A stretch of DNA of 64,000 nucleotides from Sclerodactyla briareus (GCA_026419785.1 JAODTK010005805.1:295579-359578); one strand, 5' to 3'; counted from the first letter of the stretch, positions 22,818-34,269 are shown. Notes: generated by a model from the sequence alone, not told the origin. Program-made: numbers and translations.

Positions 22818-24080
22818 GTTATCTAAACTGATTGATGAATCACCAGCAACAAAGCAGAATAGCAACCGACTAGTAGTAATCCACCACAACCGTATTTTGG
22901 AGAGAAAAGGTATTGGTTGGGATTTTTGCCGTCTACAGGCCGAAAATGCCCATAAACTGTTTTTAGCTAATGGAGAGAACCCAATTATCAAATTGACGCA
23001 GCCAATGCATGACCAATAAACCAATATATGGTGGAGGAGTATTCCATCCACAGGAAAAGCATAGTTGTGTCCCAACTGACCCAATCAAAATTAAGGATGA
23101 TTACCAAATGGGAGAAATCAGATCCCAGACCATGCTCACCATTTCAAAGTTTGAGGAGAGCCTAGGCCCCAGTGACTTACAGAGGTGCCACCAGGCATCA
23201 AACTTTGCCAGCGCCACAGACTCCTGCTTTGTACTTGTAGCCAGGAACGGCTGCAGCAACAGCTTCAAAGATCAGAGAGGCCTCTTAGCATTGCTCCGGA
23301 ACATCTGGAAATAAAGTTACTTCCAAAATTACTGCAAACATTGTATCAACTGTAGTTGGTCTACCGATTTGTTCAATTGGATTGCGCCTGGATTGTTTTA
23401 CATTCATCAGTTACTATCACTATGCCTGTTCAACATTCAGACAGTATTGATCCTGGATGGACACAAGTAAATACTCTCCTCCGCTTCCCAAAAGAACACA
23501 GCTTTTGGCATCTTGGGTGACAGCCCTCCCCAAGACCCCCCTCCCCCACTCCACCCTTATCCCCATGCAGACTTGCTGCATCATCGTCCACACAGAAGGG
23601 ACAAGTAAGGGAGATTTCGTCCACACATAACAACTCAGATTGCAGGTTTGGGGTTAAGTTAACCACCAGAGCAAATGAGACACTTGAATGACTCCCCGGA
23701 GAAACCTAAAATCTCTGATCAACAATCCTGTCAAAACTTAGGAATTACACATAAATCAGATGACTATATTAGCATATTCCATTGCAGATAATAATCAGAT
23801 CTCAACCATGCTTCATGTGTAACTGGGGTAACCGTGGATAGGTTGTCAAAGGTAGTTCTTACTCTGCCATTTTTCCCCTGTATTATACACAGCAATGACT
23901 TCACAATTTCACACGCACCTGCTGAGGATCTGAGCATTTGATTCTTTGAATGTATGTACATGGGATTCTTCAGAACACCCACACAGCCCACATGTGTCTT
24001 GGAAGAATTTCTGTGGGTCTTATACTAACCCTAATCATGTTTCCCATTTTCCTTATATTTGAATGATTTCTAAATTGATG
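22818..24080. other. No assigned gene; one mildly coding-like frame
   Basis: The frame 23009-23314 plus (101 codons) has an even amino-acid mix with six cysteines, but no family I recognise and no clear splice sites. It could be an exon fragment or chance. The rest shows nothing. Confidence 0.35.
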
Positions 24081-24089
24081 GGGCTTGAT

Positions 24090-24435
24090 GATCCCCCTGG
24101 GAACATCGAACCACAGGGAACCGAACTCCACATCCACTACACAAATCCTGTCACTGGGGCTATTTCCATATCCCCGGGGTCCAATATTCCCGGGTTCAAT
24201 GTTCCCAAAGTTTGATGTTCTCGGGGTCCGATGTTCTCGAGGTCTGATGTTCCGGGGTTCGATGTTCCCTGTTTTGGAACATCTGGCCCTGGGAACATTG
24301 GACCCCGGGAACATCGGGCTCGGGGAACATCAGACCCCGGGAACATCAAACCTCGTAAATTCGGGTGTCATTTCAGCTCATACGAAAGAAAACAGGGAAC
24401 ATCAAACTCCGGGTAGTTCCGCTGTCACCCATGCA
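24090..24435. repeat. GGGAACATCGGACCCC-type minisatellite with arms in both orientations
   Basis: Units such as 'gggaacatcggg', 'cgatgttccc', 'gaccccgggaacatc' and 'ctgatgttccggggttcg' repeat about every 15-24 bp. The left part (24180-24275) reads 'gatgttc' and the right part (24280-24360) reads 'gaacatc', so the array is a large imperfect palindrome centred near 24277. The frame 24085-24441 is a repeat artefact. A related short block lies at 43730-43995. Confidence 0.85.
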
Positions 24436-24663
24436 ATTTGAATATGCCTTACCAAGATCAAGGGAGAAGTTGTCGATTTAAGGGGACCTTCCAGGCTTCA
24501 AAGGAGTCTCGTTTAACCTCCGGGTACCCGTGCTTGAATCCTTGCTCTACGACCCTCAGCAAGAGGTTGATCAGACTGCCACCTTTATGAAGAGTCTGGA
24601 AAAAGCGGAACATGGAAATTATTATTGGTAATATATTCTTTCTTGTTCGTTTGTTATTTGAAT

Positions 24664-25410
24664 GAAGCTGCGTTTCCATGCACGCGGGCGGGCAAGCGGG
24701 CGTCTAAAATCTCTCATAGTTATTTTCAATGGAGCCGTTTCCATGCACGCGGCAGGCGGGCGTTTTCTCGAATCGGTCAAGTAGCGATTTTTTCCGCCGC
24801 CCGCGTGTCCGCGTGGTATTTCGCAATCAATTCCCGGGGATTTCCCTGCAATCTTACCGGCTTGAAGCCGGATAATGGAGAGTAGAGGACAATTTTAGGT
24901 TCAAATAATGTAATGTTCCAAACAACATTCAAGAACTTTTTCAACACTAGGGATGAGATTTTATACAGATTGTGTCTATATTCAACCAGACCAGACAACC
25001 TATTTGAACCACAATTTACATGTTTAAACGATGATATGTCAAGTATTTGCTAATTAATCTCCAAAACCTGTCAGTTGTGAAGTTTTAATGGTTGACCGTA
25101 ATCGTTGACATCTAAAACAATGGTTTTCAGAAAATGAACACAGGTGTTTAGGTTTAAACACTAGTATGCTTCTGGTGATGTTGACAACAACGACATCGAC
25201 AACAACAATAATAATAAAATGACAACAATAATAACAATAACAATATTAATAATCGTAGGCTACATCGGTTCTTGTATAGCGCATATACACACTAAAAGTG
25301 AGAAGAGGTGCGTGACTCGAGAAAACGCCCGCCCGCGTGCATGGAAACGGGTCCTCCAAAAACGCCCGTCCGCCCGCCCCCCGCCCGCCTCCATGGAAAC
25401 GCGGCTTAAC
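24664..25410. mobile_element. Terminal-inverted-repeat element with GC-rich ends (MITE/foldback-like)
   Basis: The left arm has 'gcgtttccatgcacgcgggc' at 24671 and again 'gtttccatgcacgcggcagg' at 24736. The right arm, read on the minus strand from 25408, gives 'gccgcgtttccatggaggcg' and then 'cccgtttccatgcacgcggg'. Each arm is about 95 bp with two internal copies of the same motif. The ~550 bp AT-rich centre contains a CAA/AAT microsatellite (25185-25250). No transposase and no clear target duplication were found. Confidence 0.72.
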
Positions 25411-26620
25411 TACATTTTCACTCAAACTTTCATTTCGAGCCTCCGTGCATCCAGACGTGGCACCAAGTCATCAATAGAGGTTGGGAACTTGTTTGGTTGG
25501 CTAACACAAAAATTGTGGAGGCAATCATCGCAATGTGGTGTCGATTCACTTTGCCCCTGAGGAAAGTTCAGGTAACTTCGGAAGAAGGACCACATCCGGT
25601 ATGTCACATGGGTGAAGTATGAGGAAGCGTACTCAACTCTCTAAACCCAACCCCCCCCCTCATTCAATCCTCACGCTCTGGAAAGTTTCATACAATATAA
25701 TTATCATTCCACCAACCATGACTAAAATGGTCCAACCTGGCTGCAGGCACCAACATTGCGGAGTAACTCACACCAAAACCTCCCACACTGAGGACGAACT
25801 GCTCCTGCTTGTGGCGAACACTCTGCCATGTCGACGACGATCGTGGACTTGAGTGCTGAGACCCAGCGAGGGGCCAGGTCGGCTGGTGTTTGCGTAGGGA
25901 GGGTGAGGAGCCAGTGAGTGGCTTGGTGGCTTTGGCACGATCTTTGTGGGACGAGTGGACCATCAGCGGAACAGCAATGGGGCCCAAAGGTAGTATGGCT
26001 CGCATGTATCTGGAATCTGGTCGAGCAGTCTGTGGATCAAGAAATCATCAATTTACTTTCAAATAAATTCTCAAGAGTTCGGACCAGGAGCCTCTGGTAA
26101 AGCCTAACAAGGATCAATACAGGCTTGGTATTTGAGGCCAATGTGGACCATGTGGTTGGAGCTCGTAGTAATGGTTGGAGAATGGGAACTTTCAACGTAA
26201 CAGAGACTGAGGATAAATTTCCACGATGTTCAAAGATTTTCTAGCTAACCCTGCCCATAACTATAACCGTACGAACATTTCTAGGGAAATTTGAGGTAGG
26301 GTTATTGAATAACAATGATGAGTCGGGTTTTTCACGAAATCACCATGTAACTATCAGGTTTGAGAGCAGAATGGTACACCCCTTGCCTGATAACCTATAT
26401 GAGCCTGGTTCAGAAGAGATCAACAGTGCCATCCCACGATGGATACGAACCAAGTGTTCTTGATGAGCCTCGAACCTGTCCAGGAATTTGTTCAAAGTTA
26501 CTATAGAGAATGCTAAATAGGAAGATACACAGTCATGTGACATTTAAAGGAAGTACCCAGACATATCTGTAATTTTCTATGCTTCCCTGACGATGGCCTG
26601 CACTTCAGCTTGCCAATAAA
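25411..26620. other. No gene seen
   Basis: Short frames on both strands (25688-26005 minus, 25918-26100 plus) lack domains or splice support. Confidence 0.4.
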
Positions 26621-26626
26621 GCGCGT

Positions 26627-26905
26627 GAGGTGGCCTAACTTGGTCAAACCTTGCGCTTGTAATCCAAGGTTGTGGTTCGAGTCCACGTAGTACCTACGTA
26701 CAAGGTATTAATCTCAACTGCTTCTCTCCACCCAGTGTATAAAATGGGAACCTGTGAGGGCCTGAGTACATCGGCGCTGATATTGCAGCCACACCTCTCC
26801 GGGATTGTCGGAGTGGGCGTACCTGGTTCCAATGAGTCGGGGTAATGTTGTAAAGCTGTTAGCAGCCGTGTAGCTGGATACGTCGCTATATAAAAGCTCA
26901 TTACT
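26627..26905 (+). mobile_element. tRNA-derived SINE
   Basis: A-box-like 'tggcctaacttggtcaaacc' (26631-26650) and B-box-like 'ggttcgagtcc' (26674-26684) are at tRNA spacing. The body 'gtacctggttccaatgag' to 'gtgtagctggatacgtc' matches 14330-14405. The 3' end is 'cgctatataaaagctcatta', typical of this SINE type. No matching target duplication was evident. Confidence 0.75.
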
Positions 26906-27232
26906 AAAAAGTATTTGTGAACGGAATCAAGTCTGGCAGAAGCTTCTCCACCGCCTCCCCCCTAAAATGCCTAAAAACTCTGTTTTTCAATGTGAAGTCG
27001 GGGGCCTGATCTGTTCTTTCCTTTTCTGATCATTTTCACCAAATTTATGCAATTATAATTTTGTTTAAGTTTACAGTCTAGGGTTCCGAGTGAGTAATAA
27101 TAAACCTTATGATAAGGTTGATAGCTTCGCATTTCTGCCTTCATTCGACTGGAACTGTATCGCTGCCAGGACATGCCAACGCACAGAGAATGCTGTGGAA
27201 TCTGAATGAGGAAAAGGCAAGGATGTATATTC

Positions 27233-29182
27233 CAGGGGTCCGAAATACTTTTTCATTTCGGGGCATTTTGAAAAAAGAAATCGCCCCCTCCCCAAAACTA
27301 TTTTCGGGGGCTACTTTGAGAGATTTCGGGGGCTACTTGAATAAACATTAATTTCTTCAAAATAACCCTCAAAGTAGCTATAAAATCGCATGAATTGTAT
27401 ATACCCCCTGTGGTAGTCCACTTAGATGAGCCCTTCGTAAGGAGGGGGTAGGAAATTTTCTCTTGGCTCGAGGCTGGGTGATTGGAAGCACAGCCTGCGG
27501 AGGGTGGACAATGGCTTCCAGGCTCATGTGGTCGTCTCGTTAGGCTGCAACCTTCAATGTTACACTATGAATCGCACAGCAAAACATGGAATATATTGTT
27601 TCTTATCAGGGTTCGAAATACTTTCTTGATTTTGGGTATTATTTTTCAGAAAAAATTCCCCCTCAATTCATTTTGGTGTATTTTCAGAGTGCTACTTGAC
27701 TAATTATGGTATGATAAAAAAACAAAAAAAACAAAAAAAAAAGAAAAAACAGGGGTGGACTCTGCCTACAGTTTTAGTTGTAGCTGCATGGGTGGCAAGC
27801 CTGGAGAACAAAGAACTTGCCCTCCCATTTGATTTTCTCAACTTTTGGTGAACTAGGCCATGCATTGCCCCCCCCCCACGCCCCCACCCATATACACCAA
27901 GACGCCTCCTCGTGCGTAGGTGAGCTAGCTACAGGCTGCAAATGACTTTTTTGCTGCAAGTTTTAATCATGATGTTAGCATGACCTCACCTGTGAAGTAG
28001 GGCCGAGAGGAATAAGGCATTGCTCCTTGTTGTGTTATTTAAGAATACTGCAGCCTAGACACCCCAAACCTAGATACTCCCAAATCTAACCAATTAATTC
28101 CCAGGTCCGCTCTGTGAGGTTTTTCCACTCAAATCAATATATTCTGTTTTCTGAAGTGCCAGAACATGTCCATGTCTAATCCTGCATATTTTACATTCTT
28201 GGAGGCGACAATGAGGGAATGATGCTACGATCACAAAATCAAGTTCGACAACGTGTATCCTGACTAACTGCAGGATACTGCAGCCTAGAAACACTCCCAA
28301 CCTAGATACTTCCAAATCTAACTAATTATTTCTTAAGTCCGGTCTGTGAGATTTCCACTCAAATCAATATATATTCTGGTTTCTGGAGTGCCGTAACATG
28401 TTCCAGTGCTACTCCTGTATATTGTACAGTCTTGGAGGTGACCAGGTGGAGGAATTGATCAGCTAAGATCACAAAATCAAGCTCGAAAAACTTGTATCCT
28501 AACTACACACTGTACATAGGCAATTTAACATTAGCCACCAGCATCTTCCCAAATTTGTGTCCATAATTTCATTTAATTTGGGTGTTTTTAGGTTTGATTT
28601 GGCAAAATCAGCTGTCTCCTGCGCTCATACCTTTCTTGCAGGATTCTTAAATTTCAACATGTTTCGGCACTGTTACGATTAAATAATTATTGCTAAGAAA
28701 TCCCAACTAAATTTGAGAACTTTCCCGCAAAACACTTCTGTTTTCTGGTGAATATGGGTATTTAATGAACTGAACTGCACTGTACTGTCCGATCGCGATC
28801 GATCCCTGATCGGCCTCCGCTGCGTCGCTTGCGGGTGTCGTACGTACCGTGTATATTTATGGGTGGGTGCAGTGGGAGGTTCAATGCAGTACCCCAAAGT
28901 GGTGACTCACTGGAAAGATTGTAATCGATGTACGTGATTTATAAAGAAACAGTGTCTTACTAAACGATCGTGATTCACAGAAATCATAAACATTTTCGAC
29001 TGGTATTGTGGCGCGAAATCAGAATCGCTTTTTGCTTGTGCATACCAATGCCAAATGAAGAATTTTTCAGGGCCGATTTTCCCAATATTTTGATATTTTT
29101 CGCCCCCCTTAATGTGATTTCGAGAGCTCTTTTTAACTTTCGGGGGCAAATTCGCCCTCCGCCCCCGTGTTTTCGGACGCTG
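27233..29182. mobile_element. Probable second hAT-like element
   Basis: The left end 'caggggtccgaaatac' begins at 27233. The right end, read on the minus strand from 29182, is 'cagcgtccgaaaacac'. Both are followed by 'cgggg' and 'cgcccc' words. Flanks are 'gtatattc' (27225-27232) and 'gttatatc' (29183-29190), 8-mers that agree if one T is shifted. A third, similar end-like sequence ('cagggttcgaaatac', 27606) lies inside. No transposase frame is present. Confidence 0.45.
28045..28505 (+). repeat. 225 bp tandem duplication
   Basis: 'ggatactgcagcctaga' opens the first copy (about 28047) and recurs at 28273. Both copies then carry 'cctagatact', 'ccaaatctaac', 'tccactcaaatcaatatat' and 'gatcacaaaatcaag', in order. 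The copies are about 85-90% alike by eye. Confidence 0.85.
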
Positions 29183-29785
29183 GTTATATCTATTGTTAAC
29201 TATTGTGCAAATTTGTTTCGACATCAGCAGAGTGAAAAGGCAGATTTTGAAGAGCAAAAACACATTATGCAGGGCGAAAACCCATCTTGTCACGTCGACA
29301 CCAACAAGTAGCCCAAAAAGGTGGAAGAACGAGCCTTCTCACACTTGTGCGTGCTCACCACTGACGAGCGCGTGAGTATAGACTGAACTGGCAATACTCT
29401 TTTGGAAGTGCAAACCAATCATCCCACTATTATCATTGTTATTAATAATATTTTTAGATTATTATTATACTGTTGTACGAATGCAGTTGTTAACATAAGT
29501 ATTACTGTGAGCTATTCAACTCTATAAATAGCTACTCTGATATCTGAGACTGGTGACAAAAAAAATGCAATTATAAAATAGGATCGTCATGTGTGCACTA
29601 GTATGCATACTCTCTACAGACTCTACTAGAGTAGACTAGGATAGGGATCGGCACTAATTTGTCAGCCTTTCTCACAAAACACTGCTCCCATCACCCTGAC
29701 TGAAGGTCTTTGTTTGTATCCGGGCAGCTGTTGTCGTGAGAGACACCAGAGCGCCCTCGTACAGGTGTTCTTGTCCTCCGTTTTC

Positions 29786-29820
29786 AGGATCGTACTGCAC
29801 AACGGATTGAAAGATGACAA
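29786..29820 (+). other. Possible short 5' exon with a strong splice donor
   Basis: 'cctccgttttcag' precedes a 35-nt stretch ending 'gaaagatgacaaa', followed by a consensus donor 'gtaagttagt' at 29821. It contains an ATG at 29812, so it could be a first coding exon or a 5' UTR exon. No promoter element was recognised. It may pair with the exon at 31996, but the phases (8 coding nt here, phase 0 there) do not fit without an intermediate exon. Confidence 0.25.
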
Positions 29821-30980
29821 AGTAAGTTAGTGTTATCTGACTGCCAAAATCTCAAATGTGTAACATTTCAGATTCTCTAATAATATAACAGAAGTTAGGA
29901 TCGCAAAGTGAAAGAAATTATGAAAAGTTATCAATAATACACCCACTTTACTTATTGCTGGTAGAAAATCCTTTTACATCTATTAAAATAGTATGCTCGA
30001 AAACTGAAACCTGATACAATATCAGGTGCTTACAGCCTGTGGGCTAAATCCAGGAAAAAATACATTTCAAAGGCTGTCGAACGACGCCATCAGAGCACCG
30101 TGCAGGTTTTCCAAGTTGGTTTGGGCTTGAGGGCAGCACACATATCACAGAAGTGCAGGTAGTTTATTATCTGGGTGGTATGGTTTTTCCACTAAGGTGC
30201 GGCGCAGACTTGATTAAGTCCAGCAAAGATTCCATGGCCTGAGCCTGTTGAGGTTTGAAAAACCTCTTTCTAGGTATAGGAAACGGTTTTCAACAGTGCT
30301 CACTACCACACGGAAACACGTTTCAGGATGAATTGACATACAAAGCACTCCACTCGTCAAGATATGAAATCTCCCATTACACCATCGGACACGCGCTTAT
30401 TATTATACGCATGCCTCTCCATTATCACTTATCACCATATACCATTCAGCATCTGCTTACCTGTACAATAGAATACAGTGAATTATACTCACTGGTACAG
30501 GTAAACATTATGCCTATTCATGAACTAACTACTACTCAAAAAATACCCACAGACCTAATATTAATCATGAAGCACCAATCTACAAACAATGGGTTTAACC
30601 AAAACAAAAGCTACATTAGTCTCGAAACAACTTATACTCCCATTTTTTCCAATCATAGATATTCTCCAAGTTACATTAGGTTGAGCAGCGAGTAAATTGT
30701 TAACACTTACCAGACAATACACTGACCGAGTCCCATTCTGAGAATGATCTGGAAGAAACAAAACAACCACAACTTGAACTTCACATATTGGGAGGCACTC
30801 TGCCTAGATCTGTGACATCTAGGGCCACCACAATCAAATGTTAGCATAATGAAATGATTAGCCATTTCAATGGTGCTACACTTGCAAACTCACTTCCATT
30901 GTATCTGTCCGTCCTCTACACCTTTTCAACGCATTCCTACTATTTCCTTCCATGGCTCTTTATTCCAGCAAACCCAAGCA
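29821..30980. other. No assigned gene
   Basis: The longest frame (30255-30695 plus, 146 codons) is His/Ile/Tyr/Ser-rich with no domain. It is probably a chance frame in AT-rich DNA. Nothing else was recognised. Confidence 0.4.
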
Positions 30981-31310
30981 TTGAAAGATTTTCATATCCT
31001 CCCGATCCATGTCAGATGGGAATACAAGCTTTCAAACATTTTTGAGGCACTGCAAAACCTGGCACCAGCATAACTCTCAGAGCTTATCACGTCAAAGACA
31101 TTTAGATATAGTACGCAGGGCTTTCTTACTCTATATGCCTGGATTGCTCTTCACATAGAACAAGATGTTTTTGTAGATCGGTCATTTTCGTTGGTCGGAC
31201 TAAACTCTGGAATGCCATACCGAACGAGATGAAATGCTGCAAAACTCTGGATTCCTTCAAGGTGGCACCAAAGACGTACCCATTTCAGAGGGCATTCCAA
31301 TGTTAGTGCC
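30975..31310 (+). pseudogene. L2-like LINE, C-terminal end of ORF2
   Basis: Frame-broken but ordered pieces match the C-terminus of L2/CR1-group reverse transcriptases: 'LPIHVRWEYKLSNIFEALQN' with 'LAPA' and 'LSELI' directly after it (usual pattern LPI..RI.YKL...KALHNLAPAYLSELI), then 'DRSFSLVG', and 'TKLWNAIPNEMKCC', 'LDSFKVAPKTY' (usual LWN.LP..I.....SFK..LKT.LF). A stop follows near 31300. The RT core is absent, as in most 5'-truncated LINE copies. Confidence 0.75.
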
Positions 31311-31995
31311 CTTTTTTGTATGATGATTTTGTTATTCTAGATTGCATTGATGTACTTTACTCCACTCCAATGAGTGCTATGTAGGTTGTATCTGAATGTT
31401 GACAGAGCATTGCTATGTTCCTTATAACGCACTCTATTCCTACAGAGTGTGGCTATTATTTACTTATGGTATCAGGTATTATTTTATTTGAAGGCTCTTT
31501 GCGCGGATCAAGTATGAGAAAATCTTAACATCTGGGTCCAAACCTCATCTCCATACAACATTCTGTTGCTGAATTAGACTATAGACCTTCAAAAATACAG
31601 CAAGTTCCGAGCAAGATTCACATTGTTGAGTTGCTATGTCATGTTGTGTCATCTATTTCTGGTAGAACACAGGTTGACCATTTGAGCAATGTCAAATTTT
31701 CTAAAGACAAAACATTAGAGTACATACATAGGAAATTGCTAAGATTGTTTAGCCATTTCCGTAAATTATTGTGCAGTGGGATATTTTGTGATATTGTTTG
31801 ATACGCTCGAGATCCCCAACTGTGAAATCTACAATATACCTTTGCAACAGAATGTTGTGTGAACACAGGGTTCGGACAAATGGATTCAGTTCGCCTTTCT
31901 CTGTATCATACGACTTTTTATACGACACTCTCGGAACCCTTCAATATCATGTGATAGGGAGCCTCAGTGACTCACTGGCAATTTTTCTAGTGCAG

Positions 31996-32253
31996 GCAGA
32001 GTCCCAGTATCCTGAGAGCCGCTTGGTTCAGCTCCTTCTGATCACATTGAATGTCCGCACAGAAGAGCCCAGAGAGGGACGAGTTCTGCTGGCTGACGAC
32101 ATGAAGGACGTCCGAGATATCTTCCTTCTGAAACTCTCTGAGGAGGAGAGAGATAATAGGAGGATAAGGGAAAGGGTGAACTCTTCCTTACCAATATACA
32201 CAAAGCACAATAAGCGAAAACTTGACAAAAAACACTTGTACCTGAGCAAGTGA
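31996..32253 (+). CDS. Candidate terminal coding exon, unknown protein
   Basis: 'ggcaatttttctagtgcag' is a good polypyrimidine tract and acceptor ending at 31995. The 86-residue phase-0 reading that follows ends at TGA (32251-32253). It is rich in charged residues, with 'LADDMKDVRDIFLLKL', 'SEEERDNRRIRERV' and a basic tail 'KHNKRKLDKKHLYLSK'. Codon use is GC-richer and more gene-like than neighbouring DNA, and the chance frame merely extends upstream to 31798. I do not recognise the family. The upstream exons are not identified, and the L2 fragment 700 bp upstream is unrelated. No clear AATAAA follows within 200 bp. It could be a retained fragment of a gene lying upstream of the hAT insertion. 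Confidence 0.45.
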   Translation, partial: AESQYPESRLVQLLLITLNVRTEEPREGRVLLADDMKDVRDIFLLKLSEEERDNRRIRERVNSSLPIYTKHNKRKLDKKHLYLSK

Positions 32254-32404
32254 CCAGGCCTGAATCAACCCAGCCTATCATTCTCCCCCCCCCCCCAGAG
32301 TCTTGCAAAAACGTTTCCAGCATACTGTGATATTCCTATTGAGTGTGACACAATACACATGTGAAATAATCTGTACTGCAACTGTGGACCAGTTCACAAT
32401 CAGC

Positions 32405-32581
32405 ATACATGCAGCAGCTACAGTAGGCTACACGCAGCAAACGTGCAGCAGCTACAGTAGGCTACACGCAGCAAACGTGCAGCAGCTACAGTAGGCTACA
32501 TGCAGCAGCTACAGTAGGCTACATGCAGCAGCTACAGTAGGCTACATGCAGCATATGCGCAGCAGCTACAGTAGGTTACAT
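32405..32581 (+). repeat. 'gcagcagctacagtaggctaca' minisatellite, left part
   Basis: Units of about 24-34 bp repeat six or seven times. Some carry the extra 'cgcagcaaacgt'. The array is interrupted at 32581 by the hAT-like element and resumes at 34188. Confidence 0.9.
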
Positions 32582-32725
32582 CAGTGTTCGCGCTAAGGTG
32601 CGCGATTCGCGCAATCCGCTCAGATTCCCGACATAGAGAAAGAAGAGAAATTGGTCATATGCGGGGAATTCCCGCACTCTTTTTTGCGATGGAGATTGGC
32701 ACAACACCAAACAAAACAACACACA

Positions 32726-32805
32726 TGAAGCACAGTACTTATTAATGGCACATAAAAAATATATCCATTCATTCATTCATAATATTGAAACTACACGAGC
32801 AAGAC
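32726..32805 (+). repeat. 80-bp direct repeat inside hAT-like element, copy 1
   Basis: Identical, as far as I can read, to 33111-33190. It includes '(attc)3' and 'attgaaactacacgagcaag'. Spacing start to start is 385 bp. Confidence 0.9.
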
Positions 32806-33110
32806 ACAGAAAGTCATACGATTAGGCGTGGAAGAGCCTTCGGATACATGATGACAACTCAGTTCCTTCCCTAGCATGACCCAACGCTATTCACAATACT
32901 CAGTACCAACCCAAGCACCCAAGTGCGCAGGTAAACAACTCGATGCTGGCTTCTCTTCTAGTTCTAAGTGCAGATTTTCTATGGGCGAGATATGTACAGT
33001 GCACATCATAGTAAGTAGTAGTTGGAGTCCTCGTCCTAGGACTACATGCTCAGTGTTCAACCACCGCCACATATCACGATCTCGTGCAAGGTTTATTGCT
33101 TCCTCGAAAC

Positions 33111-33190
33111 TGAAGCACAGTACTTATTAATGGCACATAAAAAATATATCCATTCATTCATTCATAATATTGAAACTACACGAGCAAGAC
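33111..33190 (+). repeat. 80-bp direct repeat inside hAT-like element, copy 2
   Basis: Second identical copy of 32726-32805. Sequences before and after the two copies differ. Confidence 0.9.
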
Positions 33191-34187
33191 CCATATATGC
33201 ACATAGATTAGCCCCTAATAATCTGCTGATTAGATTTTAAGGGCTAACGGTTACTTCCTGCAAGTTCTGCGTAATCGCAACAATAATTGATCGTCGGTTA
33301 AAATATAGATATCTTAATAATACTATTCCTATTTTGCTAGCTCTACTTCCAGCTAGGTTGGAAGCTTTCCGAGTATTGACCATTATTTGGTCATTCTCGA
33401 TCCCAGCCTTCCAATACAATCATATAATGCACGCCATGTATACTTATTGTGTTGAAACTTGCAGGCTAGCCAAGGCTAGGCCACATGTGTGGGCAGGATG
33501 TGGTTAGTAGATTGTTACGATTTCGCACCAGGCCCAGCTAAATCTAAAAGTATTCAAACTAATTTTACATGTGAGGGTTTTATGCGAGAATTGCTTGGGG
33601 AGAAGATAACAGATTCAGGGGTGGGGAAAGGTTTGGCTGGTTTTGAGAGAGTGGTCCATGCTCGAGGGATGAGTGATGATACGCATGACGGGCAACATTG
33701 AACAACCAGGTAATTTGGGAGTGAGGGGCAACGTAGGTCCAGCGCTGACCATAGGCCTAAAACTGTTTGGGTCAGTTGCAAATGATCGCGTCACAGAGGG
33801 TGCATAGAGTGGGACGGGGTGGGGGTGCATAGAGTGGCGGCTTGAGTTTTTTAAGGAGGCGGTAGGATTGAAGTGTCATCGGCCTAATGACTTTCGTTTT
33901 ATCAAACATACGATGCATTTCTGCTGTAGTGCTGTTGTTCAATAATTCTGAGAAAAACAATCATGCATACAGTTGTTCATCCAAAAAACGGGGCTGTGGT
34001 GGCTGAACCTGCTGAAAAATATCAATCGCAGAATGCGAGGGCACTTGCGTTATGGATAGCTGGGTAGCAGACAGCCAATCAACAATTCTAGAAAAGCCCC
34101 CCCCCACCACTTTTGGTCAGATCCACCCAAATTGTTCTTGAAGGGGGGAATTTCCCCCCCAAAATAAAATCCTAGCGCCAAACACTG

Positions 34188-34265
34188 GGTTACATGAAGC
34201 TTGTGCAGCAGCTACAGTGGTTACATGCAGGCATATGTGCTAGCAGCTATGAGCATGTGTCTGAA
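34188..34265 (+). repeat. Minisatellite, right part (continuation after the hAT insertion)
   Basis: 'gtgcagcagctacagtggtt', 'acatgcaggcatatgtgc' and 'agcagct' continue the array at 32405-32581, in more diverged form. Confidence 0.75.
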
Positions 34266-34269
34266 CCAG

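Larger units (their letters stand above)
32582..34187. mobile_element. Non-autonomous hAT-like element with perfect 8-bp target duplication
   Basis: The left end is 'cagtgttcgcgctaagg' (32582-32598). The right end, read on the minus strand from 34187, is 'cagtgtttggcgctagg', a ~17-bp inverted pair with small differences. The flanks 'ggttacat' (32574-32581 and 34188-34195) are identical. Both flanks belong to the same minisatellite, so the empty site can be read directly. Length is 1606 bp. No transposase frame is present. This is the clearest transposition event in the window. Confidence 0.85.

Noticed and set aside
24085-24441. 118-codon frame
   Set aside because: Composed entirely of the GGGAACATC minisatellite.
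30255-30695. 146-codon plus frame as a gene
   Set aside because: AT-rich chance composition (His, Ile, Tyr, Ser, Thr), no domain, no splice support.
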